In this document: piece after piece, positions 18,793 to 27,452 of the stretch
Position numbering within the stretch: position 1 is the first letter of the stretch
Layout of the letters: every line of letters begins with the position of its first letter
Origin: Sanchytrium tribonematis
Lineage: Eukaryota; Sanchytriomycota; Sanchytriomycetes; Sanchytriales; Sanchytriaceae
NCBI GenBank assembly: GCA_018985235.1
Contig: JADGIG010000046.1
Coordinates: 1 to 32,105, forward strand
Direction of reading: 5' to 3'
DNA: 32,105 nt
Position numbers and translations under genes: made by a program
The notes under the pieces: generated by a model
What the model was told of the DNA's origin: nothing
The model's database searches: none
What the model saw: only the letters and a program-made list of their open reading frames with translations

Positions 18793-19806
18793 TAAAATAT
18801 CAAGTAATAAATCATTAAATTTCCAATGATCATCTAAATACATGTGATGGCCACCAGCAGATAAATATACTTTATGCATTTCTGGATTTGGATGTTTAGA
18901 AATAGCCAAATAAGCTCCTTCTTTATCCATCCAATCAGAAGTGCCATAAATAAATTGAGTGGGACAAGTCACATTTTTGAATCGATGGCATAATGGGGAT
19001 TTGGCATAGGCACCTGGTAGGAATATATGAGATATGGCATATTCACCAGCACCAGAATCCACAGATATTTGATATAAATAATTATGGAGATTATTTAAAT
19101 CATTTGGATTTAAATGTTTAAAACGTCTTTGAGTGTAGCCACTTAGCATTCTAGGACCAAATGGGCCTAATGTGCGTACGATGGATTGAGGAGTGACAGA
19201 TTTGGTCCATAAATATTTGATGATGGCGCCGTACCAGGGCCATTTGCGTTGTTGGGTTGGGGGTTCTGGAAATCCTGCTGGGGAACATAAAATAAGTTGA
19301 TCTACTGTAGAAGGGTACTTGATGGCATAGCAAGTGCTTAAATAGCCACCTAAAGAATGACCAAATAAGACCATTTTATCAATTTTCATTTTACATCTCC
19401 ATTCTTCAAGGGAATCAATAAAATAGCCTTCTACATCTTGTAATGACTTGCCATTGATCTTATTACGTGTGGATCTACCCATTCCAAGCCAGTCTATGGC
19501 GTATATCGAAGTGCCTTGATTGACCAGTGACATTAAATGAGGATACGTTTTGAAGAAATAAGCCAATCCGACTCCAAATCCATGAGTGATTAAGAGTACT
19601 CGTTTCTCATTGGGTGCTTTGATCATTAATGTGTTGATGGCGCGTTTGTTGTCTAATTGGACCCATCCAATTTTATGATTTTGAATCGTGGATAATAATT
19701 GCTTTTCTGCTAAATCTGATTTAGAAGATGATGCTGGCCAGAACCATCTATATAAGAAACTAAAATAGCCACCTGTGAGTACTTGAGCAGGTGAGAAAAT
19801 ATCCAT
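18781..19806 (-). CDS. ABHD4/ABHD5 (CGI-58/CLD1)-type alpha/beta hydrolase
   Basis: A complete 341-codon frame. Motifs in order: oxyanion HGFGVGLAYFF near residue 75, YAIDWLGMGRSTR, nucleophile elbow LFGHSLGGYLS (Ser near 150), LILCSPAGFPEPP, acid-bearing FIYGTSDWMDKEGA, and catalytic-His region AGGHHMYLDD. The last has the H-x4-D spacing that is characteristic of the ABHD4/5 and yeast Cld1 group. The Ser nucleophile is present, so the protein is probably an active lipase or phospholipase and not the inactive ABHD5 type. Likely role is N-acyl-phospholipid or cardiolipin deacylation at membranes; the substrate is inference. No signal peptide is visible. It is convergent with the LRR gene and divergent from nothing close. 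Confidence 0.88.
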   Translation of the reverse strand: MDIFSPAQVLTGGYFSFLYRWFWPASSSKSDLAEKQLLSTIQNHKIGWVQLDNKRAINTLMIKAPNEKRVLLITHGFGVGLAYFFKTYPHLMSLVNQGTSIYAIDWLGMGRSTRNKINGKSLQDVEGYFIDSLEEWRCKMKIDKMVLFGHSLGGYLSTCYAIKYPSTVDQLILCSPAGFPEPPTQQRKWPWYGAIIKYLWTKSVTPQSIVRTLGPFGPRMLSGYTQRRFKHLNPNDLNNLHNYLYQISVDSGAGEYAISHIFLPGAYAKSPLCHRFKNVTCPTQFIYGTSDWMDKEGAYLAISKHPNPEMHKVYLSAGGHHMYLDDHWKFNDLLLDILQNK

Positions 19807-19854
19807 TTGAATATAGTTTCAAGGAGGTCGTTCATTTCACAAAATCATTTTTAC

Positions 19855-20556
19855 TTATAAAAATTGTGGACACTCGCCAAATCTCATATTTGTGGCTAAA
19901 ATACCATCTCGGATACATGCGTTTTTGATTGTTTGATATTTACCACTTACATAGGCACAAACTGTGTACTGACACGAATTTGGACATGCACCCATTTTGA
20001 TATCTGTGGCATGTGCATTTTGCGCAGCACATGAATTTGCAAATGTCTGTCTTTTGCCATTTAACAAAGCACATACTGGATTCTTTAAAGTACAAGGATC
20101 TCCAATTGGCACAGAACAAGCACCATCCACAATATTTGTAGCACCTTGTCGTGTTGCCTCACATCGATTTGAAAATATCTGCTTCTTTCCACCTAATACA
20201 GCACACACTGGTGCATAAATAGTAGGACAAATCTCAATTGGTTTACAAGCACCAGTTTGAATATTTGCCGCATTATTTAGTAATGCCAAACAAAGCGTGT
20301 CAAATTGTTTTGGTTTCTTATTGATTTCACCACATACTGGAGATGGTTTTTGATATGCTGGACATGTAATAGTACCATTGGTAGATCCAAGACATTTTGA
20401 TGTTGAAAATACAATTGCACCTGCTCGTGTTGCGTAACATTGATTTGCAAATTGTTGTTGTTTGTGGTCTTTAGTGACTGCACAGACTGGTAAATAGAAA
20501 TCTGGACACATGATTTCAACTATTGGAGTGGCTAAAGATAATGGAATCAGAAACAT
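19855..20556 (-). CDS. Secreted five-domain Kazal-like protease inhibitor 1
   Basis: It starts MFLIPLSLATPIVEIMC (short signal, cleavage probably before TPIVE or PIVE). Five Kazal-like repeats follow, at about residues 18-60, 64-105, 108-146, 153-190 and 194-231. A good one is CPTIYAPVCAVLGGKKQIFS followed by NRC and GAC. Each strong unit has four cysteines: C-x6-C (PVC), C about 13 later (N-x-C) and C at the end (G-A-C). The C1 and C5 half-cystines of classical Kazal domains are missing. The P1-like residue, two after the first Cys, is Asp, Thr, Leu or Tyr, not Lys/Arg, so trypsin-like targets are unlikely. It is the first of three tandem Kazal genes on the minus strand. No AATAAA overlaps its stop. 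Confidence 0.85.
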   Translation of the reverse strand: MFLIPLSLATPIVEIMCPDFYLPVCAVTKDHKQQQFANQCYATRAGAIVFSTSKCLGSTNGTITCPAYQKPSPVCGEINKKPKQFDTLCLALLNNAANIQTGACKPIEICPTIYAPVCAVLGGKKQIFSNRCEATRQGATNIVDGACSVPIGDPCTLKNPVCALLNGKRQTFANSCAAQNAHATDIKMGACPNSCQYTVCAYVSGKYQTIKNACIRDGILATNMRFGECPQFL

Positions 20557-20580
20557 GATATTGAAATGGTTGTGACTTGC

Positions 20581-20605
20581 CTTTTAACCACCAACACACC
20601 AATCA
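20581..20605 (-). promoter_or_regulatory. TGATTGG box and TTAAAAG element of Kazal gene 1
   Basis: On the coding strand TGATTGG lies at 20605-20599 and TTAAAAG at 20587-20581, 42 and 24 nt before the ATG. Same order and spacing as in the other secreted genes. Confidence 0.5.
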
Positions 20606-20731
20606 CGACCTTGGATGTTTAATTTATTCAACTTGCAATGACTTGGGGCACTTGCTTCTATCTTGTAATCAATTTACGGATTGATTTACCAAGTGGGCTA
20701 TAAAAATAAATAATCGAGTTTAATAAATTTA

Positions 20732-21469
20732 CTAAAGAGTTGCTTTGCAATTCGACATCGATACGACTGCGTAACCAGCATTTTCAGCCAAACATTGATT
20801 GTTAAACTTTTTAAATTTTCCATCTTTTGATTTTGCACAAACTAGATCAATATTAGCAGGGCAAATATCGCCATTTCCACCATTTCCACCTCCTGTTTTT
20901 GGACATGAACCTGATACAATTGGTGAAGCACCTTGTCGATTCGCATGACACCAACTAGAAAATGTTTTTTGGATTTCATTCACTGTGCCACACACTGGTT
21001 TATCAACTGAGGGACATGGACACGCACCATCTTTCATTTTAGTTGCTTTATCATTTTGAGCAGCACATGCATTTGGATATGTGATTTGTTTGCCATTTTT
21101 AGTAGCACACACAGGTTTCTTTAAAGTGCACGGATCTCCAACAACTGGTTTACAATCCCCACTTTTAATTGGAATTGCTTTGGCTGCCAAGGCTGCACAA
21201 ATATTTGGATAATTTTTTTGTTCTTTGTTAATTGTAGCACAGATATTCAATGAATTGAAACCATATCCTGAACAAGGAACTTGTCCATTTTCAGAAGTTG
21301 GACATTCAGAGTTTCTGAAAACAACCGCCCCCTTTTTCCCAGCTTCACATGCGTTGTTATATTCCGATTGCTTTCCATTTTTGTAAGCACAGACTGTTTG
21401 AATCACATCCGTACACATGATACCATCAATAGCAAAAGAAAGCGTCATCAAAAACATTGCTGATATCAT
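20732..21469 (-). CDS. Secreted Kazal-like protease inhibitor 2
   Basis: I start at 21469 (MISAMFLMTLSFAIDGIMC), since the upstream in-frame ATGs at 21502 and 21499 lie across the TATA box. The product is about 245 residues with five Kazal-like units, for example TVCAYKNGKQSEYNNACEAG, KPVCATKNGKQITYPNACAA and KPVCGTVNEIQKTFSSWCHA. A Gly/Asn-rich linker (GGGNGGNGD) precedes the last unit. The cysteine pattern is again four per unit, with P1-like residues Asp, Leu, Ser and Ala. Units 2 and 3 share order and linkers (CKP..GDPCTLK) with gene 1, so the genes come from a tandem duplication. Function is likely defence against or control of foreign proteases (inference). Confidence 0.85.
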   Translation of the reverse strand: MISAMFLMTLSFAIDGIMCTDVIQTVCAYKNGKQSEYNNACEAGKKGAVVFRNSECPTSENGQVPCSGYGFNSLNICATINKEQKNYPNICAALAAKAIPIKSGDCKPVVGDPCTLKKPVCATKNGKQITYPNACAAQNDKATKMKDGACPCPSVDKPVCGTVNEIQKTFSSWCHANRQGASPIVSGSCPKTGGGNGGNGDICPANIDLVCAKSKDGKFKKFNNQCLAENAGYAVVSMSNCKATL

Positions 21470-21484
21470 TTTGAGAGCATCTCC

Positions 21485-21510
21485 TTTATAAAGACCCATC
21501 ATACCAATCA
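21485..21510 (-). promoter_or_regulatory. TATA box and TGATTGG box of Kazal gene 2
   Basis: Coding-strand TATAAA is at 21490-21485, only 15 nt before the ATG at 21469, and TGATTGG at 21510-21504, 34 nt before it. This leaves almost no 5' UTR if transcription starts about 25-30 nt after TATA. Confidence 0.6.
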
Positions 21511-21582
21511 GCCATGTGCAAAATTAATTTATAGTCTTGCACTGACTTGCTTGAAAAACAGTACATTTCAATTCATTTTCAT

Positions 21583-22208
21583 TTATTTTGTTTTTGGACA
21601 CGCACCATCTGTAATACTGCTGGCTCCCTTGTGTTGCGCACGACACTTGTTTTTAAAAGTGTATTTCTTTTTGTTTAGAGTTCCACACACATGGCTGATA
21701 GTTGCTGGACATTGTGAAATTTCACAATCCCCTCCTGTAATTTCAGTTGCTTTTTGTCGATCTGCTTCACATTGGTTTGAAAAAGTTTTTCTTTTTCCAC
21801 TTACTGTCCCACACACTGGATTCCAATCTGCAGTACAAATGACGACTGGTGGGACTACTGGTGGAGCAGGAGGACATTTCCCATCCGTAATGCTCGTTGC
21901 TTTTTGTTTATTCGCTTCGCACATATTCAAAAATGTTTGCTGTTTCCCATTTGCTGTCCCACATTGAGTTGACCACAAGCTGGTGTTTCCCTGGAATATC
22001 CTGAAACACAAACAATTTCGTCACTTCCAGTCGTCAAAATGACACATTTTGAGGATCTAAACACGGTAGCACCTGCTTTAATGGCTTCACATTCATTTGG
22101 ATAAGTGAATTGTTTGTGATTTAATGCACCACAGACTTCTTTCACTGTTGTTGGACAAGCATCGTCAATTGGGGCTGCAAAAGAAAGAGTAATGAGCAAC
22201 ATGATCAT
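21583..22208 (-). CDS. Secreted Kazal-like protease inhibitor 3 (frame break)
   Basis: It starts MIMLLITLSFAAPIDDAC. The first frame gives one complete unit (VKEVCGALNHKQFTYPNECE) and the start of a second (ETPACGQLN). A second frame gives CGTANGKQQTFLNMCEANKQ, then units with NPVCGTVSGKRKTFSNQC and SHVCGTLNKKKYTFKNKC. The switch falls in 21951-21990. Deleting 14 nt between two TGTGG copies restores a normal 13-residue Cys spacing, which suggests a faulty fusion or a duplication within a Kazal domain. A Pro/Val linker (CPPAPPVVPPVVIC) precedes unit 3. The stop is AAAATAAATG, with AATAAA across it. As read, the protein would end after one domain. Confidence 0.75.
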
Positions 22209-22494
22209 AAATTGGGGTAGACTGCTTTATAAATAGTTGTTAGACCAATTAAAATTTGGTATGATTCATTTGCAAGCTCATTGCTGATTTGCCCAGCTTG
22301 GATTTCATTTGTGGGATGATTTGATTGGCTCATTTGGTCTGGACCAATCAGAATAGGGGTAAATCCATTTGATGCGATTGTTGAAAATTTTTTGAATAAT
22401 TTTTTAATCAACCCCAAAAGTGTCAAATGAAATGACACGAATCGTATGAGTACGCAGATGGATTATTAAAGTGACCTATCGCATCTATTCACAA
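22209..22494. promoter_or_regulatory. Gap between divergent genes; Kazal 3 promoter
   Basis: Coding-strand TATAAA for Kazal 3 is at 22231-22226, 17 nt before the ATG, with a TAATTGG variant of the CCAAT box at 22251-22245 and a full TGATTGG at 22350-22344. A 77-codon frame here has no support and I ignore it. Nothing else is seen in this gap. Confidence 0.5.
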
Positions 22495-22532
22495 TGATTG
22501 GTTCAAAATTACCCATTTTACTGGCTTTAAAT
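22495..22532 (+). promoter_or_regulatory. TGATTGG and TTTAAAT elements before the 22553 gene
   Basis: TGATTGG is at 22495-22501, 51 nt before the ATG at 22553, and GGCTTTAAATTG at about 22523-22534. This matches the spacing in the secreted genes. Confidence 0.4.
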
Positions 22533-22552
22533 TGAAAGTAGCGCGATTTTGT

Positions 22553-23161
22553 ATGTTGAAACGTACTGGTAAATCTCCAAATGAACCCATGAAATGTATT
22601 AAAATCACGAGTATATTATTATTACTGCTATCTTTGGTTTATTTGATCTCCCAATTCTTTGAAAACAATGTTTCATTCTATTACGCGTTTAAATCTATAT
22701 TTGGCATTTATTATCTTGGAATTGCAGTCAATGGATTGTTGAGAAGGTCATATAGAATCACACAAAGTGATATTCATATATTTATGGTATGTAGGGAAAT
22801 TCATTTGTTTTTATCCATCGTGAGACTCGCTACTCTTTACAATTTTGGAAGAGATCAAAAAACCAAGATCTATTATTTCAATTTATTCATTTCTGAAGTG
22901 GTTATTTGGAGTATCGTATCTGCTTATTTACTAGAGAAAATGAGATTATTGTTGAAATTAGAAAGAGATGCGACATCACCCCAGCAACTAAATGATACAG
23001 ATGTCATGATTCAAAATATGGCACAAATGATTGAAAATACGACTCAACAAGTCATTACAATTTTAAAATCTAAAAATTATGATGCGTCTCAAATTTCAAA
23101 TCATTTGGTCAATAAGCAACTAGAATTAACAAATCTACCAGTGTATTTGCCAAGTAAATAA
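22553..23161 (+). CDS. Four-helix membrane protein, member 1 (unknown)
   Basis: The ATG at 22553 (MLKRTGKSPNEPMKC) gives 202 residues. Four hydrophobic segments are visible: ITSILLLLLSLVYLIS, FKSIFGIYYLGIAVNGLL, IHLFLSIVRLATLYNF and FISEVVIWSIVSAYLLE. A polar C-terminal helix of about 60 residues follows (VMIQNMAQMIENTTQQVITI, NLPVYLPSK). The basic N-terminus should face the cytosol. It resembles the next gene in length, helix spacing, the acidic residue in helix 4 (SEVVIWS / AELSIWI) and the Ser/Pro-x-Gln start of the tail. I recognise no family. The stop is AAATAAATG. Confidence 0.7.
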   Translation: MLKRTGKSPNEPMKCIKITSILLLLLSLVYLISQFFENNVSFYYAFKSIFGIYYLGIAVNGLLRRSYRITQSDIHIFMVCREIHLFLSIVRLATLYNFGRDQKTKIYYFNLFISEVVIWSIVSAYLLEKMRLLLKLERDATSPQQLNDTDVMIQNMAQMIENTTQQVITILKSKNYDASQISNHLVNKQLELTNLPVYLPSK

Positions 23162-23241
23162 ATGAATATAAATTGTTATGAAATGCCATTTTAGTGGCAT
23201 ATTTTGTAGTTTTAAAATAGAATCGCGTCTCTTTTTCAAAA

Positions 23242-23802
23242 ATGACAGAGAATCCAGCAAGATATGATATTAACAGCACCACTTATTTGAGTATTAAAAT
23301 CATCATTTGTACCATTACGTATTACTCTATTTCATTAAGCAATCAAGGCATCATTGAAGCTAATTTTTACATTGATGGAACACTCTTCCGATGTTTGTAT
23401 TACATTTTAATTGCCATATTAGCCATGATATTCATTCGAGATGGTGGTTTAAAATCCCAAATTGTGTTTATGAGCTTCCTCGCTTGTTCAAATTTCATTT
23501 ATCTCATTTTAACATTATATGTGTATTTTACATGGTATTTGAATAGTGATGCGGCATTTAAAAGTATTTATGCAGCTGAATTGAGTATTTGGATCTTGAC
23601 ATCGTTTTATTTGGGACTTGGATTTTATTATATTCGACAAATTGAAATTCAAAAAAATGCCATTTCACCTTCTCAATCACCTACCCATCAAATTCCATTA
23701 AATATGATTGCATTATCAGAATCATTAATAAACAAGGGATATTCTATTGATATGATTCAATCAAAGATGATGGAGTGGAAGAATGAAATTGACGTAAATT
23801 AA
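23242..23802 (+). CDS. Four-helix membrane protein, member 2 (unknown)
   Basis: 186 residues from MTENPARYDINSTTY. Four helices: SIKIIICTITYYSISL, LFRCLYYILIAILAMIFI, QIVFMSFLACSNFIYLILTL and AELSIWILTSFYLGLGFYY, then a tail with SPSQSPTHQ and an amphipathic end (LINKGYSIDMIQSKMMEW). Both this tail and the neighbour's end with a short helix that could be a UBA-like or dimerisation element (SKNYDASQISNHLVNK in member 1 against NKGYSIDMIQSKMMEW here); that similarity is suggestive only. The genes are 80 bp apart, same orientation, so a tandem duplication is likely. AATAAA lies 10 nt after the stop. Confidence 0.68.
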   Translation: MTENPARYDINSTTYLSIKIIICTITYYSISLSNQGIIEANFYIDGTLFRCLYYILIAILAMIFIRDGGLKSQIVFMSFLACSNFIYLILTLYVYFTWYLNSDAAFKSIYAAELSIWILTSFYLGLGFYYIRQIEIQKNAISPSQSPTHQIPLNMIALSESLINKGYSIDMIQSKMMEWKNEIDVN

Positions 23803-23849
23803 GAATCAAATAAATACTGCGCAACGATTTAAAAATCTCTTATTTTTTA

Positions 23850-25469
23850 TTAGACAAGTTCCATTCGCTGATTCTGTGGTCTTGGTTCAATTGTTTCTGA
23901 AGGACTTCTTTTTCCACCTGTTATCCAATTACCAAATCTTTCAAGAATACCAGGTTTATCTGGCGTAATCGGAGCGGCGTCTAACCCTTTCGGCAAATCT
24001 AGGGGTTTATTTTCTCCAGCTTGATCCAGTGCCGCGCCTGCTGAATCTAATGCATCATTCATTGAGTTCATCGTTGCATCCATTTTATGATAATTATTTC
24101 TATTTGGTCTGTTGCCACGATAAATTCCAGTCCGGTGTTTAATGTTTTCCACCCCATCACTGAATTTAGTCCAAATTTTCTTTACCGCAATTGTTTTGAA
24201 AAATGATTTCATGAGAATTGTCGATGTTTGCGACAAGATTTTCAAACCACCAAGAGTGACATGGCCTGTACCTTTAGCTACATCTTTGAAAGATGTCGAT
24301 GATTTGATTTCATCTACGCCTTCAAGTATCAAATTGATGGCATCAAAATTATATTCCACCAATTTCTTACCAAATTCCTTGGCCTTTCTTAATCCTGGTA
24401 TTCGATCTAATAATTTTTGCATTTTAGTTTGTTCAGGTGAAATCTGATCTTTTACATTTGCAAATTTGGATTCAATATCTTTAAAGATCTCTGGATTATT
24501 CAATTGTTTTAAAATGGTGTTATCATTTGTAATGAATTTCAATTGATTGTATGCAATGGCTTCAACCACATCTTTTACTTTTTTCTGAGTAAATTCATTT
24601 TTTTTAAGCTCCTCTCTTTTTGCTTGTTTTTTTATCAAAGTGGCTTTAGGCATATTCTTTTTAATCCAATTGTCAATCAGTACATCAGTAACAATATCAA
24701 TTGCATCTGGTCGTTGGAATAATTCTGTGAATTTCCGTTGCTCAGGTGTCAATTTGCTCAAATCATTTTCTCTGTTTCCAGCTTCAATTTTCTTCCAATT
24801 TTCACTCTTGATCTTGTTTTCATCCAATACTAAATCTGGAGATGCCAGATATAGACCAATTTCTTTCATATTTTCTGGATTAGTGATTAATTCCAATAAT
24901 CCATATGCATTTATACCAGACAAGAGTCTTATGTCGCCTTTTTTGATACCCAACATCACTTTCTTGACATTCTCGGGAGTGAGAATTTCCTTGTTCGTGG
25001 TCAATGTCGATAAAAATTCTATCATTTCTGGGGTTCTAGATGGTTTTGTCATGTAATCAATAAAATGTAATTGTTCTGGTGTCAATTTGCTATAATCTTG
25101 AACTTTTAAAGCTTTTCCTAGTTCCACCCAAGTATCTAACCATTCCGGTGTTGCAATAGATGCTTTTAGAAATGCTTCTTCAGTTGCATCTAAAGTTTCC
25201 AAACTGTTTAATATTTCAAGTAGCTTCTTTTGGTTTTCATTCAACTTCTTTTCATTATATTTGCCCTTTGAATATGATCTCTGAATGGCCTTGAAATTCT
25301 CAGTAGTTGAAACAGTTTTTAATTCCATTAAGAGTTGTAGAAAACTTTTTGATGGTTCAGTCACTGTTGTTTCGTCTTGCGTAATTGGTTGTTCTGCAAC
25401 TGGTTGTTTTGCTCTTAGTAAACCTTTAAGATTTAAGGGTATTGCAAATAGCAATGTTATCCAAATCAT
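23850..25469 (-). CDS. LT.EQ secreted family, member A (long)
   Basis: I start at 25469 (MIWITLLFAIPLNLKGLL), because the same string begins members B and D; an upstream ATG at 25490 lies in the promoter motif. The product is about 539 residues with no cysteine visible in the mature part. Several diverged units of about 45 residues have the form EN..AI....GD..LT.EQ..L: TTENFKAIQRSYSKGKYNEK, VQDYSKLTPEQLHFIDYM, TPENVKKVMLGIKKGDIR and RENDLSKLTPEQRKFTEL. These are followed by a C-terminal region starting NFDAINLILEGVDEIKSS with a hydrophobic stretch (GGLKILSQTSTILMKSFF) and a low-complexity polar tail. The helical repeats resemble no family I can name. The stop is TAATAAAA. Confidence 0.75.
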   Translation of the reverse strand: MIWITLLFAIPLNLKGLLRAKQPVAEQPITQDETTVTEPSKSFLQLLMELKTVSTTENFKAIQRSYSKGKYNEKKLNENQKKLLEILNSLETLDATEEAFLKASIATPEWLDTWVELGKALKVQDYSKLTPEQLHFIDYMTKPSRTPEMIEFLSTLTTNKEILTPENVKKVMLGIKKGDIRLLSGINAYGLLELITNPENMKEIGLYLASPDLVLDENKIKSENWKKIEAGNRENDLSKLTPEQRKFTELFQRPDAIDIVTDVLIDNWIKKNMPKATLIKKQAKREELKKNEFTQKKVKDVVEAIAYNQLKFITNDNTILKQLNNPEIFKDIESKFANVKDQISPEQTKMQKLLDRIPGLRKAKEFGKKLVEYNFDAINLILEGVDEIKSSTSFKDVAKGTGHVTLGGLKILSQTSTILMKSFFKTIAVKKIWTKFSDGVENIKHRTGIYRGNRPNRNNYHKMDATMNSMNDALDSAGAALDQAGENKPLDLPKGLDAAPITPDKPGILERFGNWITGGKRSPSETIEPRPQNQRMELV

Positions 25470-25529
25470 TTTGTCACCATTGGATTCCATTTTCTTTTTG
25501 ATTCTGGCACAGATTTCTGTATCCAATCA
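25470..25529 (-). promoter_or_regulatory. Promoter of member A: AAAAAGAAAATGGAATCC and TGATTGG
   Basis: The coding strand has AAAAAGAAAATGGAATCC at 25499-25482 and TGATTGG at 25529-25523. The first matches AAAAGAAGTGGGAT before members B and D, at the same distance from the ATG. Confidence 0.5.
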
Positions 25530-25611
25530 AGAAAGGAGTAAAATCTGATTTTAAATGACACAGAATTAATATCAAATGACAGTGCCTGACTCATTATTAT
25601 AACGATGTATC

Positions 25612-25627
25612 TGAAAAACAGTACATT
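25612..25627 (-). promoter_or_regulatory. Upstream element TGAAAAACAGTACATT
   Basis: TGAAAAACAGTACATT (plus strand) occurs identically at 25612-25627 and 21552-21567, 143 and 83 nt upstream of minus-strand ATGs. A shorter AAACAGTACATTT is at 27577-27588. Related text at 26754 and 28712 reads AAAACA[AG]TTTAGCACCC. Confidence 0.4.
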
Positions 25628-25666
25628 ATCACATGATTGTAAAATGCTTAAGTATCCTTATTTATT

Positions 25667-26590
25667 TTAAAATGGGTGAAGTTCACCCTTAACACGAGAA
25701 TCATTCCCTCCTCTTTTCGCTGCCCCGTCAGTAATATCTCCGTTAGGTAAGTCAATTTTTGGTGGCTCTGTTGAACCAGTGGTCTTCCAAGACGGATCAA
25801 GTATTCCATCCTTTATTCCATCTTTTCCTCCAGTTATTTCTTCTCCAGCCAATACTGCTTCTGCACCCTCTAAAGTGGACTTGACATGGTCACCATTCAT
25901 CCCTTTCACACGTCTTACTGCATTTTTGCCTGCTTCATAAGCACTCACTAATTTCTTCCATGCAAGTGTTTCTGACAACCTCTGAACAATTGAATTTCTT
26001 AAAATACTTGTCAATATTGAGTTGCCTAGACCTTTTAATGAACCATAAATGGTAAAAAGCATTCTTAATGGGTCTGATTTTAAATCCTTCAACGTTGTCT
26101 TCAATTTTTTAATGGGATCGTCCTTATTTGGTTGTGCAAGTGTAGCTATTTCAGATGGTGTAATTGGTGTTTGATCTTGAAGTGGAAGCATTTTGAATCG
26201 ATCCAATCTAATCAATACATACATTTGCTCCGTGGTTAATTTGCTAATATCGCCATTCTTATAGGCTGCCTGGACTGTATTGATATTTTCCTTTGAAAAT
26301 ATTTTTTCAGAGTCACCATTTTCAAAGTGTTCCATTGCCTCCAAATTATTGAATGCTAAATCGAATGCGACTTTAGTTTTAGAATCTTTTGATAAGATAA
26401 TAATTTCAAGTTGGACTTGATTTAGTTGATCCATAGAAGAACCAGCTTGGATAATTGCTTCTAAATTGCTTTGGGTCAATATTTCCATGATTTTTAAGAC
26501 GTCCTTGGAATATGTTAGTTGTAACGTAGGTTGAGTCGGCACTCCTTGTAAAGCTTGTATTCCCGCATAAAGTAAAGTAATCCAAATCAT
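25667..26590 (-). CDS. LT.EQ secreted family, member B
   Basis: Starting at 26590 (MIWITLLYAGIQALQG), the product is about 307 residues; the longer open frame begins with GTG and is not used. The repeat unit is clear: FSKENINTVQAAYKNGDISK followed by LTTEQMYVLIRLDRF. The C-terminal part (DPLRMLFTIYGSLKGLGNSI) corresponds to the glycine-containing amphipathic block of the other members, followed by WKKLVSAYEAGKNAVRRVKG and a polar tail rich in Gly and Asp. Cysteine is absent. It has TGATTGG and AAAAGAAGTGGGAT upstream. AATAAA begins one base after the stop. Secreted; function unknown. Confidence 0.75.
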   Translation of the reverse strand: MIWITLLYAGIQALQGVPTQPTLQLTYSKDVLKIMEILTQSNLEAIIQAGSSMDQLNQVQLEIIILSKDSKTKVAFDLAFNNLEAMEHFENGDSEKIFSKENINTVQAAYKNGDISKLTTEQMYVLIRLDRFKMLPLQDQTPITPSEIATLAQPNKDDPIKKLKTTLKDLKSDPLRMLFTIYGSLKGLGNSILTSILRNSIVQRLSETLAWKKLVSAYEAGKNAVRRVKGMNGDHVKSTLEGAEAVLAGEEITGGKDGIKDGILDPSWKTTGSTEPPKIDLPNGDITDGAAKRGGNDSRVKGELHPF

Positions 26591-26924
26591 TGTGACCGAG
26601 GTGTATCCCACTTCTTTTCAATGACTACACAGATTTACTTACCAATCACCAGCACAATCACAAATGACACAGATATTTGCACCAATAATAAATGGGGTAA
26701 ACTCTATTTATAAATGACACAGATCCTGATTGTTTATTGGATCGTCTGTTTGAAAAACAATTTAGCACCCCACCGTGATGGCATCAAAATATTTGTATGA
26801 CTGGGCCACATCATAAAAGTTAGTAGATATTGATGCTGTTAATGCAAATGAGTAGAAATATTTATAATTAATAAATCAAGTCACGAAAAATAAAATTAAA
26901 AGAATCCCGATTTATTTTGTATTT
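26591..26924 (-). promoter_or_regulatory. Promoter region of member B
   Basis: Coding-strand AAAAGAAGTGGGAT is at 26618-26605, TGATTGG at 26648-26642, and an upstream conserved block at 26754-26779 (AAAACAATTTAGCACCCC then ACCGTGAT). AAATGACACAGAT occurs twice (about 26661 and 26712). The right part is the downstream region of the pseudogene ending at 26925. Confidence 0.5.
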
Positions 26925-27452
26925 TTATGGAATGAGCTCCATGGCATCCCGTACAGTTTCCACTCCTCTTTGGTCTAATGAATTCACTACACCATCAATA
27001 CTCTCACTTCCAATGGTATCAATGGGATGTTTCTCTGACACAGAATCGACAAAATCAGCTGTAAAGTCTCCTCGCCCATCATTGGGTGTATCTCCCATAG
27101 TATTTTCCGCACTTGTCACTCCTTCTTTCATTTCATTAAATCTTGCTACTTCCATTGCGACTGTTTTTGGTTTTAATAAATTTTTGATGGAATTCACTGA
27201 TAGTTCTAATGTTTTCCATGTCGGTGTCACCTCCAATCTTTCCACAATGGAACCCATTAAAAACACTGTTAATGATGGTACACCAATTCCTAATTTCAAA
27301 GTGCCACTGGTAATTTTTGTAATCCCATCTGCAGTATTCCCAATACCTTTTATTTTTCGACGTGATAAATCAGTTGAAACTTTTAGCATTTTCTGTAATC
27401 CCTCTTTTAAATTAGTCAAAGCTTTCAAATTGAAATCAAAAATTGATTATTG
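26925..27452 (-). pseudogene. LT.EQ secreted family, member C (5' part lost)
   Basis: The frame is open from a TAA at about 27452 and has no ATG at its left part, beginning SIFDFNLKALTNLKEGLQKM. It aligns well with the C-terminal half of member E: NLKAFDYLKQGSVALIKSSA, RRTIKGIRNSGDGMGQLIKG and LGVGVPSLAIFILGSFMEI match RRKIKGIGNTADGITKITSG and LGIGVPSLTVFLMGSIVER. The signal peptide and the LT.EQ repeat region are missing; only scrambled, stop-containing text is seen in 27453-27600. The AATAAA signal after the stop is retained. I call it a pseudogene; an upstream exon cannot be excluded but I find no signal peptide. Confidence 0.7.

Noticed and set aside
22205-22438. A 77-codon minus-strand frame upstream of Kazal gene 3
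   Set aside because: It covers the promoter elements, has no homology or signal peptide, and ends against the next ATG.
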